A stretch of DNA of 64,000 nt from Oxalobacter vibrioformis (GCF_027118995.1 NZ_CP098242.1:124001-188000); one strand, 5' to 3'. Shown: positions 52,410-61,725, counted from the stretch's first letter. Notes: generated from the sequence alone by a model not told the origin. Program-made: numbers and translations.

Positions 52410-53243
52410 ATGTCTCCTGACGCGTACTGCCAGAAAAAAGCGGCCGAGAGTGGCTCCAGCTTTTATACCAGCTTCCGTTTCCTCTCCCCCGAGCGGCGCC
52501 GGGCGATTACGGCGCTGTATGCGTACTGCCGCGAGATTGACGACGTAGTGGATGAGTGTGAGGATATGGCACTGGCCCAGGAATTGCTTACCGACTGGCG
52601 CCACGAGATTGATGCGATGCTTGCCGGACAGCCGTCCCATCCGGTTACGGTCGCGCTTTACCCTCACCTGCCGGTGTACAACATCCAGGGAAAACACCTG
52701 CATGCGTTGATTGACGGGATGCAGATGGACTTAAACCAGAGAAAATACCCGGATTTTGAGGCACTCTCTTCTTACTGCTGGCACGTGGCAGGCGTTGTGG
52801 GCCTGCTTGCTGCGAATATTTTCGGCGCGACACAGCCGCAGACGATGGTGTATGCGGAAAAACTGGGACTGGCTTTCCAACTGACGAATATTATCCGGGA
52901 TGTGGGGGATGATGTCCGGCTGGGGCGGATTTACCTGCCGGAGGATGAAATGGCACAGTTTGGCGTGAGCACAGACGATATCCTGAACTTAAAGCACACG
53001 GAAAACTTTGCCCGGTACATGGCATTCATGGCAAAGCGGGCACATGCGGCCTATGATGAAGCGTTTGCCCTTTTGCCGCGCGAAGACAGGAAGGCCCAGA
53101 AACCGGGGCTCATCATGGCAGAAATTTACCGGGCGCTGCTGGTCAAGATAGAGGCAGGCGGTTTCAGGGTGCTTGAAAAGCGCACCTCGCTCTCGCCGCT
53201 TAACAAGCTGTGGCTGGCCTGGAAAGCGTATGTCCGTAACTGA
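52410..53243 (+). CDS. hpnD: presqualene diphosphate synthase
   Basis: A 277-residue squalene/phytoene-synthase-type enzyme. Both Asp-rich motifs are visible: YCREIDDVVDE (DXXXD) and IIRDVGDDVRLGRIYLP. HpnD condenses two farnesyl-PP to presqualene-PP. ATG 52410 is chosen because SPDAYCQKKAAESGSSFY matches family starts; TTG 52401 is less likely. No clear ribosome site. It overlaps hpnE by 14 bp. hpnC, which normally precedes it, is absent here. Confidence 0.93.
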   Translation: MSPDAYCQKKAAESGSSFYTSFRFLSPERRRAITALYAYCREIDDVVDECEDMALAQELLTDWRHEIDAMLAGQPSHPVTVALYPHLPVYNIQGKHLHALIDGMQMDLNQRKYPDFEALSSYCWHVAGVVGLLAANIFGATQPQTMVYAEKLGLAFQLTNIIRDVGDDVRLGRIYLPEDEMAQFGVSTDDILNLKHTENFARYMAFMAKRAHAAYDEAFALLPREDRKAQKPGLIMAEIYRALLVKIEAGGFRVLEKRTSLSPLNKLWLAWKAYVRN

Positions 53244-54549
53244 CCAGCAAAAGGTTGCTGTCATTGGCGCCGGCTGGGCAGGATGTGCTGCGGCGGTAGC
53301 GCTGGCAGACGCAGGCGCCGCCGTTACGGTCTTTGAATCCCGCACGACACCCGGCGGGCGCGCCCGGCGCGTGGAGGCTGACGGCAGGACGCTGGACAAC
53401 GGCCAGCATATTCTCCTTGGCGCCTATACCGAGACGCTGCGCCTGATGAAAAAGGTGGGGGTCAATCCCGATACCGCCCTTCTGCGCCTGCCGCTTCAGA
53501 TGTGCTACCCGCCAGGAACGGATGGCATGGCTTTTGTGACATCAGCCCTGCCTGCGCCGCTTCATTTGCTGGGCGCCCTTCTCAGGGCTGATGGCCTGGA
53601 AATGGCGGATAAGATAGCGCTTGCCCGCTTTACCTCGGCAGCACGCTGGATAAACTGGACACTCAATGAAGATTGCGCGGTCACCACGCTTTTAGAGCGT
53701 TTTGACCAGACGGTACGGCTGTACCGGCTTTTATGGAAACCGCTTTGCATCTCAGCCTTGAATACGCTGCCGGAACAGGCTTCCGCACAGATTTTTCTGA
53801 ATATTCTGCGCGACAGTATCGGTGCAAGACGCGCCGCATCGGACATGCTGATCCCCAGGCTGGATTTTTCAGCACTTTTCCCCGACCCGGCACTGGCATT
53901 TGTCCGCCAGCGGGGCAGCACGGTGATTGAAGGAAAAACGGTGCGTTCGCTTTGCCAAACCCCTGCCGGATGGGAAGTGGATAGTGAGGTTTTTGATGCG
54001 GTTGTCGTGGCGACTTCTGCCGCTGCCGCATCGACCCTGCTCTCCCGCCAGATGGATATGGTGCGCTTTGACGCGCTGGAATTTGAACCCATCCATACCT
54101 GCTATTTCGGCTATTCGCCTGATACCCGGCTGCCTCGCGCTTTTTTTGCGCTCAAAGATGATGCGCAATCAGGCAAATGGGGGCAATTCGTGTTTGACCG
54201 GGGCTGGCTGGATGTCGCGCACGCCGGTATTTTTGCCGTGGTGATCAGCACATCCTCTTCCACTTCATCCCTTACCCGCCAGGCACTGGAAGCAGATGTC
54301 GCCCGACAGCTGGCAGACCAATTGAAGATGCCGCAGCTGGCTTTCCCCTTATGGGCGCAAACGGTATCCGAACGGCAGGCAACCTTTGTCTGCAAGCCTG
54401 CGCTTGTCCGCCCGGAAATGAAAAGCGGGCTGCCTGGCCTGGTTTTTGCTGGTGATTATGTCCGCTCTGAATACCCCGGCACGCTGGAATCCGCTGCCAG
54501 AAGCGGCGTACAGGCCGCCGCCTGTGTGCTGGCAGGAGATTGGGGGTAG
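53230..54549 (+). CDS. hpnE: squalene-forming FAD-dependent desaturase/amine oxidase
   Basis: A 439-residue flavoprotein. The dinucleotide motif VAVIGAGWAGCAAAVALADAGAAVTVFE is at residues 8-35, then GGRAR, LDNGQHILLGAY, and a C-terminal FAD block LPGLVFAGDYVRSEYPGTLESAARSG. HpnE completes the bacterial three-step route to squalene, reducing hydroxysqualene made by HpnC. ATG 53230 overlaps the end of hpnD. Confidence 0.93.
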   Translation: MSVTDQQKVAVIGAGWAGCAAAVALADAGAAVTVFESRTTPGGRARRVEADGRTLDNGQHILLGAYTETLRLMKKVGVNPDTALLRLPLQMCYPPGTDGMAFVTSALPAPLHLLGALLRADGLEMADKIALARFTSAARWINWTLNEDCAVTTLLERFDQTVRLYRLLWKPLCISALNTLPEQASAQIFLNILRDSIGARRAASDMLIPRLDFSALFPDPALAFVRQRGSTVIEGKTVRSLCQTPAGWEVDSEVFDAVVVATSAAAASTLLSRQMDMVRFDALEFEPIHTCYFGYSPDTRLPRAFFALKDDAQSGKWGQFVFDRGWLDVAHAGIFAVVISTSSSTSSLTRQALEADVARQLADQLKMPQLAFPLWAQTVSERQATFVCKPALVRPEMKSGLPGLVFAGDYVRSEYPGTLESAARSGVQAAACVLAGDWG

Positions 54550-54964
54550 GCTTAGCCTGACAAATGCCCGTTACCTGTTTGTATTAACAAACGGCAATCC
54601 AGACTCTGCCCTCATTAATTTGTCGTTCGCGAAAGGCTGATTTTTCTTGTCTGTCAAGGCGCTGTGACAACATTGGACAAAGGCGTATTGAACATACGGC
54701 AAGTTCAATTTTGGCACGGCAACGAAGGCAGGCGGGGAAAAGCAGCTTTGCAGCAGGCCAATTAATGAAGGCAGGGTCTAGTACCAAAGTCTGATTGTTT
54801 TTTCGTCATCATCCGACGAAAATGAAAATCATGCATTTATGATAATATTGCATTAATTTCAATTGTTAAATTATTAACCTGTGTTTAACAATGCCAAGGA
54901 TGCATGAAATACAAGCCATTACCCTGGACAGGTTTGACAGGAATAAGCCCGAGGTAAAATCTGT
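54550..54964. other. intergenic region with M-family MITE and AT-rich promoter zone
   Basis: Bases 54601-54779 are MITE copy 3 (separate entry). Bases 54790-54900 are AT-rich (ATTTATGATAATATTGCATTAATTTCAATTG) and probably hold the promoter of the rhodanese gene. No gene is seen. Confidence 0.5.
54601..54779. repeat. M-family MITE-like element, copy 3 (179 bp)
   Basis: Ends AGACTCTGCCCTCATTAATT / AATTAATGAAGGCAGGGTCT (18 of 20 paired). The interior again has TTTTTCTTGTCTGTCAAGGCGC, GGACAAAGGCGTATTG, GGCAAGTTCAATTTT, AACGAAGGCAGGCGGGG and GCAGCTTTGCAGCAGGCC. Confidence 0.85.
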
Positions 54965-55486
54965 ATGTCTGAAACACGCACCTCTTCTGGTTCACCTCTT
55001 ATGAATGAAGCCGTATCCCCAAAACCGTCTGTTTCTGATGAAACAAAAGAGACGATTCTGGCTAGAGCCCGAGAGCGCGGTGCCGCGCAAAACCTGATGT
55101 GCGCCGGTGCCATCACCCCGGAAGAAGCCTGGGCACTGGCTGAAGCTGGTGAAGCGGTCATTGTGGATGTCCGTACGCTCGAGGAATACAAGTTTGTCGG
55201 GCGGGTGGCCAATTCCACGCATGTGCCCTGGATGTGCGGTCTTTCGATGATCCGCAACCCCAGCTTTATCAATGAAATCGAAAAAACGCTGCCCAAGGAT
55301 AAAACGATTATCCTGCTGTGCCGAAGCGGCCAGCGCTCGGTTGGCGCGGCAGAAGCCATGACACGCGCAGGCTATACCGCTGCTTATAATCTGGATGAGG
55401 GATTTGAAGGTACGCTGGACGAAAACCGGCAGCGCGGCTCAACCAATGGCTGGCGCTATCGCGGCCTGCCCTGGATGCAGGATTAG
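54965..55486 (+). CDS. rhodanese-like domain protein
   Basis: A 173-residue cytoplasmic protein. The N-terminal 50 residues are a helical/unstructured lead (SETRTSSGSPLMNEAVSPK). The rhodanese domain begins at GAITPEEAWALAEAGEAVIVDVRTLEEYKFVGRVANSTHVPW. It has the active-site loop LLCRSGQRSVGAAEAM with the catalytic Cys, and the closing GYTAAYNLDEGFEG. Sulfur-transfer or persulfide handling is expected. Monocistronic and convergent with the Sel1 gene that ends 74 bp away. Confidence 0.92.
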   Translation: MSETRTSSGSPLMNEAVSPKPSVSDETKETILARARERGAAQNLMCAGAITPEEAWALAEAGEAVIVDVRTLEEYKFVGRVANSTHVPWMCGLSMIRNPSFINEIEKTLPKDKTIILLCRSGQRSVGAAEAMTRAGYTAAYNLDEGFEGTLDENRQRGSTNGWRYRGLPWMQD

Positions 55487-55559
55487 GGGCTTGCAGACAC
55501 ACCTCTTTTTCCATAAGCCTTTTTCCTCTGGGTATTGTATGAAACAGGAGTGGAAGAAC

Positions 55560-56558
55560 TTACTTCAACTCCTTCAGCCTCTCCTGCGCCTCCTTGTTGC
55601 TCTGTGAGGCAGCCTTCCTGTAAAGCGCTCTGGCCTTGTCCTTGTCCGCTTTTACCCCGTACCCGGTTTCATAACAATAGCCCAGCATGAACTGCCCCAT
55701 GGGCAGGTTTTGTGCCGCCGCCTTTCCGAACCACTTGAAGGCTTCTGCGGGGTTTTCTTCTGTGCCGACCCCGGCCTTGTAGAAAGCACCTGCATTGTTC
55801 TGTGCTTTGGCATCACCTTGTACTGCGGCCTTGAGATACCATTCCAGCGCCTTTTTGTCATCCTGCTTGACACCCAAGCCATCGTAATAAGCCTGTCCCA
55901 GGTTATATTGGGCTTCGGCATATCCCTGGTCTGATGCGAGGCGATACCATTTGACCGCTTCAACAGAATCCTGTTTCAGCCCCTCAGCGTGATCATGCAT
56001 AGCTCCGAGATTAAATTGCGCCATGGCGTTACCCTGGCTGGCCGCTTTCATGAGCAGGTCATAAGCCTTTTTATAATCGCGCTTGACGCCATCGCCGCTC
56101 CGGTAGAGATACGCAAGGTTTGCCTGTGCATCGGCGAATCCCTGGTCAGCCGCTTTCTGGTACCACCCTGCGGCCATTTGATAATCCTGTTTGACGCCCC
56201 ACCACCCTTTCTGGTGCAGCAGGGCGACATTGAATTGTGCCCCTGCATCACCCAGTTCAGCAGCCTTGAGATAATAGTCTGCCGCCTTGGACAAATCTCT
56301 GGATAAACCCAGCCCATCCCGATACATGGTGGCTATACCGACATAACCATCCGAATCACCTTCTCGTCCGGCTTTGAGTAACAGGGGATAGGCTTTTTCA
56401 TAGTCGCCCTGCTGGAAATAGGTGACACCCTCATCAAGAAGGGTTGCATAAGCGGGGGTACTGAAGAAAAAAGCGTACACCATGAAAGCGGCACAGACGA
56501 TTTTCAGTACGCGGGCACCAACCTGGCCGGTGATTCTCGCGCTTGCCGATGCAAACAT
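55560..56558 (-). CDS. secreted Sel1-repeat protein (about 7 repeats)
   Basis: A 332-residue protein from ATG 56558 (AGGAG 7 bp upstream; ATG 56576 is an alternative). The signal peptide is KIVCAAFMVYAFFFSTPAYA-T at about 18-38. The head unit LDEGVTYFQQGDYEKAYPLLLKAG is followed by seven Sel1 repeats and the end RLKELK. One repeat has a Trp-rich turn (QKGWWGVKQD). Distant from the 8-26 kb array but clearly the same architecture. Confidence 0.92.
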   Translation of the reverse strand: MFASASARITGQVGARVLKIVCAAFMVYAFFFSTPAYATLLDEGVTYFQQGDYEKAYPLLLKAGREGDSDGYVGIATMYRDGLGLSRDLSKAADYYLKAAELGDAGAQFNVALLHQKGWWGVKQDYQMAAGWYQKAADQGFADAQANLAYLYRSGDGVKRDYKKAYDLLMKAASQGNAMAQFNLGAMHDHAEGLKQDSVEAVKWYRLASDQGYAEAQYNLGQAYYDGLGVKQDDKKALEWYLKAAVQGDAKAQNNAGAFYKAGVGTEENPAEAFKWFGKAAAQNLPMGQFMLGYCYETGYGVKADKDKARALYRKAASQSNKEAQERLKELK

Positions 56559-56639
56559 ATTGCTCTCCTGTTTCATTTGTCGGTTGCTGAAAACGGACGC
56601 TTCCCGTTAATGATCTTGCCATATTTTCATGCTGAACAC

Positions 56640-56678
56640 AAAAAGGCCGGATGAGCATGCCATATGCCATCCGGCCCG
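56640..56678 (-). terminator. rho-independent terminator
   Basis: On the minus strand GGCCGGATG / CATCCGGCC pair around a 14-base loop, followed by TTTTTGTG. It ends the short frame at 56699. Confidence 0.75.
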
Positions 56679-56698
56679 CTGATGAATGCTTCAACAAG

Positions 56699-56920
56699 CT
56701 ACCAGGCGATATCACCCTCATGAACAACATTGCCGTTTTCTGCGGCCTGCATGATGTATTCTGCTGCTATTTCGCCAAGTGCACCTAAAGACAGATTCTG
56801 TCCGAATTCAACTGACGGTTTTCTGGCTGACTCCGGCACGGCCTGTGACAAGCCATGTCCCAATAACCCCGTTACATGAGCACGAATCACTTGTACAACA
56901 CCGTTATACCCTGCTGTCAA
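56699..56920 (-). CDS. short unassigned protein, probably a truncated remnant
   Basis: About 73 codons from a possible TTG at 56920, and the open frame extends further upstream without ATG (TGQTFEQTVRRTLTAGYNG...). It is rich in Gly/Ala and ends ENGNVVHEGDIAW. A terminator lies directly downstream, so it was once a real gene end. No family recognised. The absence of a good start suggests loss of the 5' part. Confidence 0.4.
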   Translation of the reverse strand: MTAGYNGVVQVIRAHVTGLLGHGLSQAVPESARKPSVEFGQNLSLGALGEIAAEYIMQAAENGNVVHEGDIAW

Positions 56921-57070
56921 GGTCCTTCTGACGGTTTGTTCGAATGTTTGTCCTGTCGCTCGGAAAGCGAGTGTCAGTGCGGGTTATGGAGTGGGTCCCA
57001 CACGCAGTTTTTGATGATTTTTTGAAGCCGAAGAGAAAAAGGCAAAAACCCCGAAGGAGATTAGCCAGTC

Positions 57071-58441
57071 TTATTGAATTTCACCGAGACGTTGCAACGC
57101 CTCGTCGATCCTTTCGACCGCGATGATGGTCATGCCTTCCAGCTTCTGTTTGGGGGCGTTGGCTTTCGGGATAATGGCGGTGGAAAATCCCAGCTTGACG
57201 GCTTCGCGCAGGCGCTCCTGGCCGCGTGGCGCGGGACGGATTTCACCTGCCAGGCCGACTTCACCAAATACTACGAGCCCCCTGGGCAGGGGACGGTTGC
57301 GCAGTGAGGAATGGATGGCCAGCAGCACGGCCAGATCGGCTGCCGGTTCGGTGATTCGCACACCCCCGACGGCATTGATGAAGACGTCCTGGTCATAGGC
57401 GGCAATGCCTGCATGCCGGTGCAGCACAGCCAGCAGCATAGCCAGGCGGTTGTGCTCAAGCCCCACCGAAAGACGGCGGGCATTGGGCAGCGGTGAGGCA
57501 TCGACGAGCGCCTGGATTTCGACCAGCAGCGGGCGCATGCCTTCCTGGGTGACCATGACACAGGCGCCCGGCACCTGTTTTTCATGGTGTGACAAAAAGA
57601 GCGCGGAAGGATTGGATACGCCTTTCAGGCCCGTCTCTGTCATGGCAAAAACGCCGATCTCGTTGACGGCGCCAAAGCGGTTCTTGAATGCCCTGACGAG
57701 GCGAAAGCTGGAATGGGCATCTCCCTCGAAGTAAAGCACGGTATCGACGATATGTTCGAGCACGCGCGGCCCGGCCAGAGAGCCTTCCTTGGTAACGTGA
57801 CCGACGAGGATGATGCTGGTACCGGTCTGCTTGGCCATGCGGGTCAGCTGTGCGGCGGTTTCCCTTACCTGGGCGACAGATCCGGGTGCGGATGTCAGGG
57901 CGTCGGAATAGAGGGTCTGGATGGAGTCGATGACAGCAATATCGGGCTTTTGGTCGCTGATGGTTGCAAGGATTTTTTCGAGCTGGATTTCGGCCTGCAA
58001 TTGCAGGTCACGCGTCGGCAGCGCAAGGCGTTTTGCCCTGAGCGCAATCTGGGCCCCGGATTCTTCGCCGCTCACATAGAGCACCCTGTGAAGCTGGGCA
58101 AGATTGGCCAGCGCCTGCAAAAGCAGCGTTGATTTGCCGATACCGGGGTCTCCGCCGATGAGGACGACACCGCCCGGCACCAGCCCGCCGCCCAATACCC
58201 GGTCAAATTCATCGATGCCGGTGATGATGCGTGGCACGTCCTGTGCGTCGATTTCTGCCAGATTCTGCACGGGTGCCGCACCGGCCAGTCCCTTGTGCTG
58301 TCCGGAAAAACGGTTGGCGGCTTTTTCGATGACGGTTTCGACCAGGGTATTCCACTGCCCGCAGGCACTGCACTGTCCTGCCCACTTGCTGCTGGTGCCT
58401 CCGCATTCGGTGCAGGTGTAATTCGTTTTGGCTTTGGCCAT
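57071..58441 (-). CDS. radA: DNA repair protein RadA (Sms)
   Basis: A 456-residue RecA-like helicase that promotes branch migration. The C4 zinc finger is Cys10, 13, 24, 27; Walker A GGDPGIGKST is at 96-105; the RadA-specific KNRFG motif (FKNRFGAVNEIGVF) and a C-terminal Lon-like domain (DVFINAVGGVRITEPAADLAVLLA, PRGLVVFGEVGLAGEIRP) follow. It starts at 58441, overlapping the alr stop by one base (TGATG). Confidence 0.96.
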   Translation of the reverse strand: MAKAKTNYTCTECGGTSSKWAGQCSACGQWNTLVETVIEKAANRFSGQHKGLAGAAPVQNLAEIDAQDVPRIITGIDEFDRVLGGGLVPGGVVLIGGDPGIGKSTLLLQALANLAQLHRVLYVSGEESGAQIALRAKRLALPTRDLQLQAEIQLEKILATISDQKPDIAVIDSIQTLYSDALTSAPGSVAQVRETAAQLTRMAKQTGTSIILVGHVTKEGSLAGPRVLEHIVDTVLYFEGDAHSSFRLVRAFKNRFGAVNEIGVFAMTETGLKGVSNPSALFLSHHEKQVPGACVMVTQEGMRPLLVEIQALVDASPLPNARRLSVGLEHNRLAMLLAVLHRHAGIAAYDQDVFINAVGGVRITEPAADLAVLLAIHSSLRNRPLPRGLVVFGEVGLAGEIRPAPRGQERLREAVKLGFSTAIIPKANAPKQKLEGMTIIAVERIDEALQRLGEIQ

Positions 58442-59517
58442 CAGCGCTCCACGATGTGGGGCCTGAGGGAAAGTGCGCACATAAGTTCGTAGCCGACGGT
58501 TCCTGCGGCTTCGGCCACTTCATCGATGGGTAGCCCGTCTCCCCAGAGCACGATCGCGCTGCCGAAATGGGCATCAGGGATCGAGGTGAGGTCAACGGTG
58601 ATCATATCCATGGAAACGCGACCCACCAGGCGCGTCCTGATGCCATCAACAAGGATGGGCGTGCCTTCCGGGGCGCTGCGCGGGTAACCATCGGCATAGC
58701 CGCACGCCACCACCCCGATGCGCATCGGGTGCGGCGCAACATATTGGCTACCGTAGCCAATGGCTTCGCCCTTGTCGATATCGAGTATCTGAATGAGTTC
58801 GCTGGTGAGTGTCATGGCAGGCTTTACGCCAAATGCTTCTGCGGTTTTTCCGCCGGGCGTGCCGCCATAGAGCATGATGCCGGGGCGCACCCAATTGGAA
58901 AAAATCTCGGGGTGCAAAAGGAGGGTCGCCGAATTGGAGAGGCTTCTCGGTTCGTCCATGCCTTTGGCGCCTTCTTCAAAGCGGCGCATCTGTTCGGCAA
59001 CCGCCAGTTGCGGATGTGCGGCGATCTCGGCGTTTGCCATGTGTGTCATGAGCGAAATGGATTGCACCGACTGCAGCGCTTTCAGGCGATCATAGGCGGC
59101 GCGGTACTGGTCTGGCTTGAAGCCGAGACGATTCATGCCCGTGTTCATCTTGAGATGGACTTTCAGGCGTGGCGCCCCCACCTTGGACTCCAGCATGGCA
59201 ATCTGTTCTTCGGAATGGACGGCAAATTCGAGATCGTAGTGGGCGATGACGGGCAGTTCATGCTCGCTGAAAAAGCCTTCCAGCAACAAAATCGGCTTTT
59301 TGTAGCCCAGGTCACGCAGGTGCACAGCCGCTTCGATTTCGGTTAAGGCATAGCCATCCGCTTCGATAAAAGCCCTCGCGCACCGCTCCAGTCCGTGGCC
59401 GTATCCGTTGGCCTTGACCACGGCCCAGATACTGGAACGGGGTGCCTCTTTGCGGACAACGGAAAGATTGTGCTGCATGGCAGCTATATCAATGTAAGCA
59501 ATGAGTGGTCTGGACAT
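58441..59517 (-). CDS. alr: alanine racemase
   Basis: A 358-residue PLP enzyme supplying D-alanine for peptidoglycan. The Schiff-base Lys35 is in VVKANGYGHG; the second catalytic base Tyr is in the GYGSQYVAPHP region, followed by GYADGYPR, VGRVSMDMITVDLT. ATG 59517 (GGAAAA upstream) is preferred to 59604, which would add a non-conserved 29-residue lead. It is translationally coupled to radA and divergent from lplT, the usual arrangement in Burkholderiales. Confidence 0.96.
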   Translation of the reverse strand: MSRPLIAYIDIAAMQHNLSVVRKEAPRSSIWAVVKANGYGHGLERCARAFIEADGYALTEIEAAVHLRDLGYKKPILLLEGFFSEHELPVIAHYDLEFAVHSEEQIAMLESKVGAPRLKVHLKMNTGMNRLGFKPDQYRAAYDRLKALQSVQSISLMTHMANAEIAAHPQLAVAEQMRRFEEGAKGMDEPRSLSNSATLLLHPEIFSNWVRPGIMLYGGTPGGKTAEAFGVKPAMTLTSELIQILDIDKGEAIGYGSQYVAPHPMRIGVVACGYADGYPRSAPEGTPILVDGIRTRLVGRVSMDMITVDLTSIPDAHFGSAIVLWGDGLPIDEVAEAAGTVGYELMCALSLRPHIVER

Positions 59518-59689
59518 GATTTTCCGGCTTTTAACAGTAAGTACGCCCTGCTTTTGGTGAGAAACAAGATGCCATTTTACTCCAGCATATGAAATAAATC
59601 TCATCTATTTCCCCGGGAAAAAATTCGGATTTGCACAACTTTCGTGTTATAACTTCAGGCAGACTTCTTAATACCAATCCAGAAAATCC

Positions 59690-60940
59690 ATGAGGCCCGG
59701 TTTTTATAACATCATGGCGGCGGAGTTTTTTTCTTCGCTCGCTGACAATACCCTGCTGCTTGTCGCCATATCAATGTTAGCCGAGATCCATGCGCCCGAC
59801 TGGATGACGCCGATGCTCCGGCAGCTCTTCGTTCTTTCCTATGTCGGCCTTGCTGCCTTTGTCGGTGCTTTTGCCGATTCGATGCCCAAGGGACGGGTGA
59901 TGTTCATCACGAACGCCATCAAAATTTTCGGCTGCTCGCTCTTTTTTATTGGTGTGCACCCCCTCCTGGCATACTGCGTGGTGGGTTTTGGCGCGGCAGC
60001 CTATTCCCCGGCAAAGTACGGCATTATCACGGAGTTTATTCCACCTGAAAAACTCGTCATGGCAAACGGCTGGCTTGAGGGCATGACGGTAACCTCGATC
60101 ATTCTGGGTACGGTATTGGGCGGCATCCTGATCAATTTCACGGTGTCGACCTGGCTTTTGGAACACGCCTTCCCCTTCCTGGAATTGCGCTCAACGGCTG
60201 CACTGATGATCGTCATGTTTATCTATGGGCTTGCGGCGGCATTCAACCTGCGCATACCCGATACGGGCGCGCGTTATGAGCGGCAGCCACGCAACCCCAT
60301 TTTGCTCTTCAAGGGCTTTTACCACAGCTTCACGACTCTCTGGAAAGACAAGCTGGGGCAGATTTCACTGGCGGTGACCACGCTTTTCTGGGGCGCCGGG
60401 GCCACCCTGCAGTTTATCGTGCTCAAATGGGCGGGTGATGCGCTGGGGCTCACACTGGACAAGGCCGCCTTTTTACAGGGCATATTTGCAATCGGCGTGA
60501 TTGCCGGCGCCATTGGCGCTGCCCGCCTGATACCGCTGAAAAAATCACTGAATGTGATGTGGCTGGGTATGGCCATGGGTTTTGTCGTGATGATCATGAC
60601 ACTGGTCACGTCGATCTGGGTGGCTTATCCGCTCCTGATACTGATTGGCCTTCTGGCTGGTTTCTTTGTGGTTCCGATGAACGCCCTGCTCCAGCATCGC
60701 GGCCATGTGCTGCTTTCCGCAGGCCACTCGATCGCGGTGCAGAATTTCAATGAAAATCTGTCGATCGTGACGATGCTGATGATGTACGGCTTCATGATCA
60801 TGCTGGACCTGGATATTCATACCATCATCGTGATTTTCGGCCTTTTTGTTGCGGCCACAATGTTTGCCGTCATACGTTGGCATGCCGCCAACCAGAAGGT
60901 CAAGGATTCACTTTACCTGATTGGCGAGCACAAACACTGA
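59690..60940 (+). CDS. lplT: lysophospholipid transporter LplT
   Basis: A 416-residue, 12-TM MFS protein that flips lysophospholipids inward for re-acylation. Family blocks are FFSSLADNTLLLVAISML, FVGAFADSMPKGRVMF, VGFGAAAYSPAKYGIITEFIPPEKLVMANGWLEGMTV and FVVPMNALLQHRGHVLLSAGHSIAVQNFNEN. There is no fused acyltransferase (aas), so that activity is elsewhere. Divergent from alr. Confidence 0.95.
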   Translation: MRPGFYNIMAAEFFSSLADNTLLLVAISMLAEIHAPDWMTPMLRQLFVLSYVGLAAFVGAFADSMPKGRVMFITNAIKIFGCSLFFIGVHPLLAYCVVGFGAAAYSPAKYGIITEFIPPEKLVMANGWLEGMTVTSIILGTVLGGILINFTVSTWLLEHAFPFLELRSTAALMIVMFIYGLAAAFNLRIPDTGARYERQPRNPILLFKGFYHSFTTLWKDKLGQISLAVTTLFWGAGATLQFIVLKWAGDALGLTLDKAAFLQGIFAIGVIAGAIGAARLIPLKKSLNVMWLGMAMGFVVMIMTLVTSIWVAYPLLILIGLLAGFFVVPMNALLQHRGHVLLSAGHSIAVQNFNENLSIVTMLMMYGFMIMLDLDIHTIIVIFGLFVAATMFAVIRWHAANQKVKDSLYLIGEHKH

Positions 60941-60964
60941 TAAACACAGGGCGCGGGAGCAAGG

Positions 60965-61702
60965 ATGCCGGTTTCACCGCTTTATTCTGATGACAGGCGC
61001 TTTCGCACCCGCCTTTCCTGGCCGGTGCTGGCTGGCGTACTCGGTACGCATGCGCTGCTGGTGGCCTGGATGCTGATGGCAAACGCACCCTCTTCCCCTG
61101 CCATTACCCCCCCAATGATGGGTATCCTGCTGTCTGATGCGTCATCATCAGGAGAAGGACAAACTTCCGGCGTTGCTGCAAGCCTGGCAGGTGCCGCCCC
61201 TGCCGTCCAGAAAACGGAAAGACGCACTGAGCAGCAGGTCACAAAAAAGCATTCGACAGAAAGCAAAACAGCTGAAACCGCGGAAAAAACCGGTTCGGCC
61301 AATACTGCCGGCGGGGCAAGCCGCACCGCATCCACGCACGGCACCGGGGATGCCGCGGCAAAGGCGGACAATACCGGTGCAGCAGGCGGGGCTGGTGGCG
61401 GTGGCGGAAGCGGCGCTTTCTTTTCGCCACGGGTGGACGCGCCCGGCGCTTACAACCCGAAACCGAAATATCCTGCTGCATCCCGCCGTATGGGTGAAGA
61501 AGGAACGGTATCGCTTTCTGTCCATGTGCTTGCCACCGGCGAAGTGGCTGATGTCCGGCTGAAAAAATCCAGCGGCTATTCCAGGCTGGATAATGCCGCG
61601 ATGGAAGCGGTGAAAAAATGGCGTTACCTCCCTGCCCGCCAGGGCGATACGCCTGTCCCTTACTGGTATACGCAGGCAGTGAAATTCTCCCTGACGGACT
61701 AA
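60965..61702 (+). CDS. tonB: energy transducer TonB
   Basis: A 245-residue protein. A cytoplasmic start, one TM (VLAGVLGTHALLVAWMLMA, about 19-37), then a long periplasmic linker of Ala/Thr/Gly/Lys/Glu. The usual Pro-rich repeats are missing, replaced by a Gly-Ala run. The C-terminal TonB domain is PKPKYPAASRRMGEEGTVSLSVHVLATGEVADVRLKKSSGYSRLD, AAMEAVKKWRYLPARQ. It passes proton-motive energy to outer-membrane receptors. It starts 25 bp after lplT. exbB follows 1.8 kb downstream, with a Sel1 gene in between. Confidence 0.93.
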   Translation: MPVSPLYSDDRRFRTRLSWPVLAGVLGTHALLVAWMLMANAPSSPAITPPMMGILLSDASSSGEGQTSGVAASLAGAAPAVQKTERRTEQQVTKKHSTESKTAETAEKTGSANTAGGASRTASTHGTGDAAAKADNTGAAGGAGGGGGSGAFFSPRVDAPGAYNPKPKYPAASRRMGEEGTVSLSVHVLATGEVADVRLKKSSGYSRLDNAAMEAVKKWRYLPARQGDTPVPYWYTQAVKFSLTD

Positions 61703-61725
61703 GCTTGCCGTCGCGTCACCACGGC
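61703..61725. repeat. tiny family-A end fragment
   Basis: GCCGTCGCGTCACCACGGC right after the tonB stop equals the outermost right end of the family-A copies at 41009 and 51110. Confidence 0.6.
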
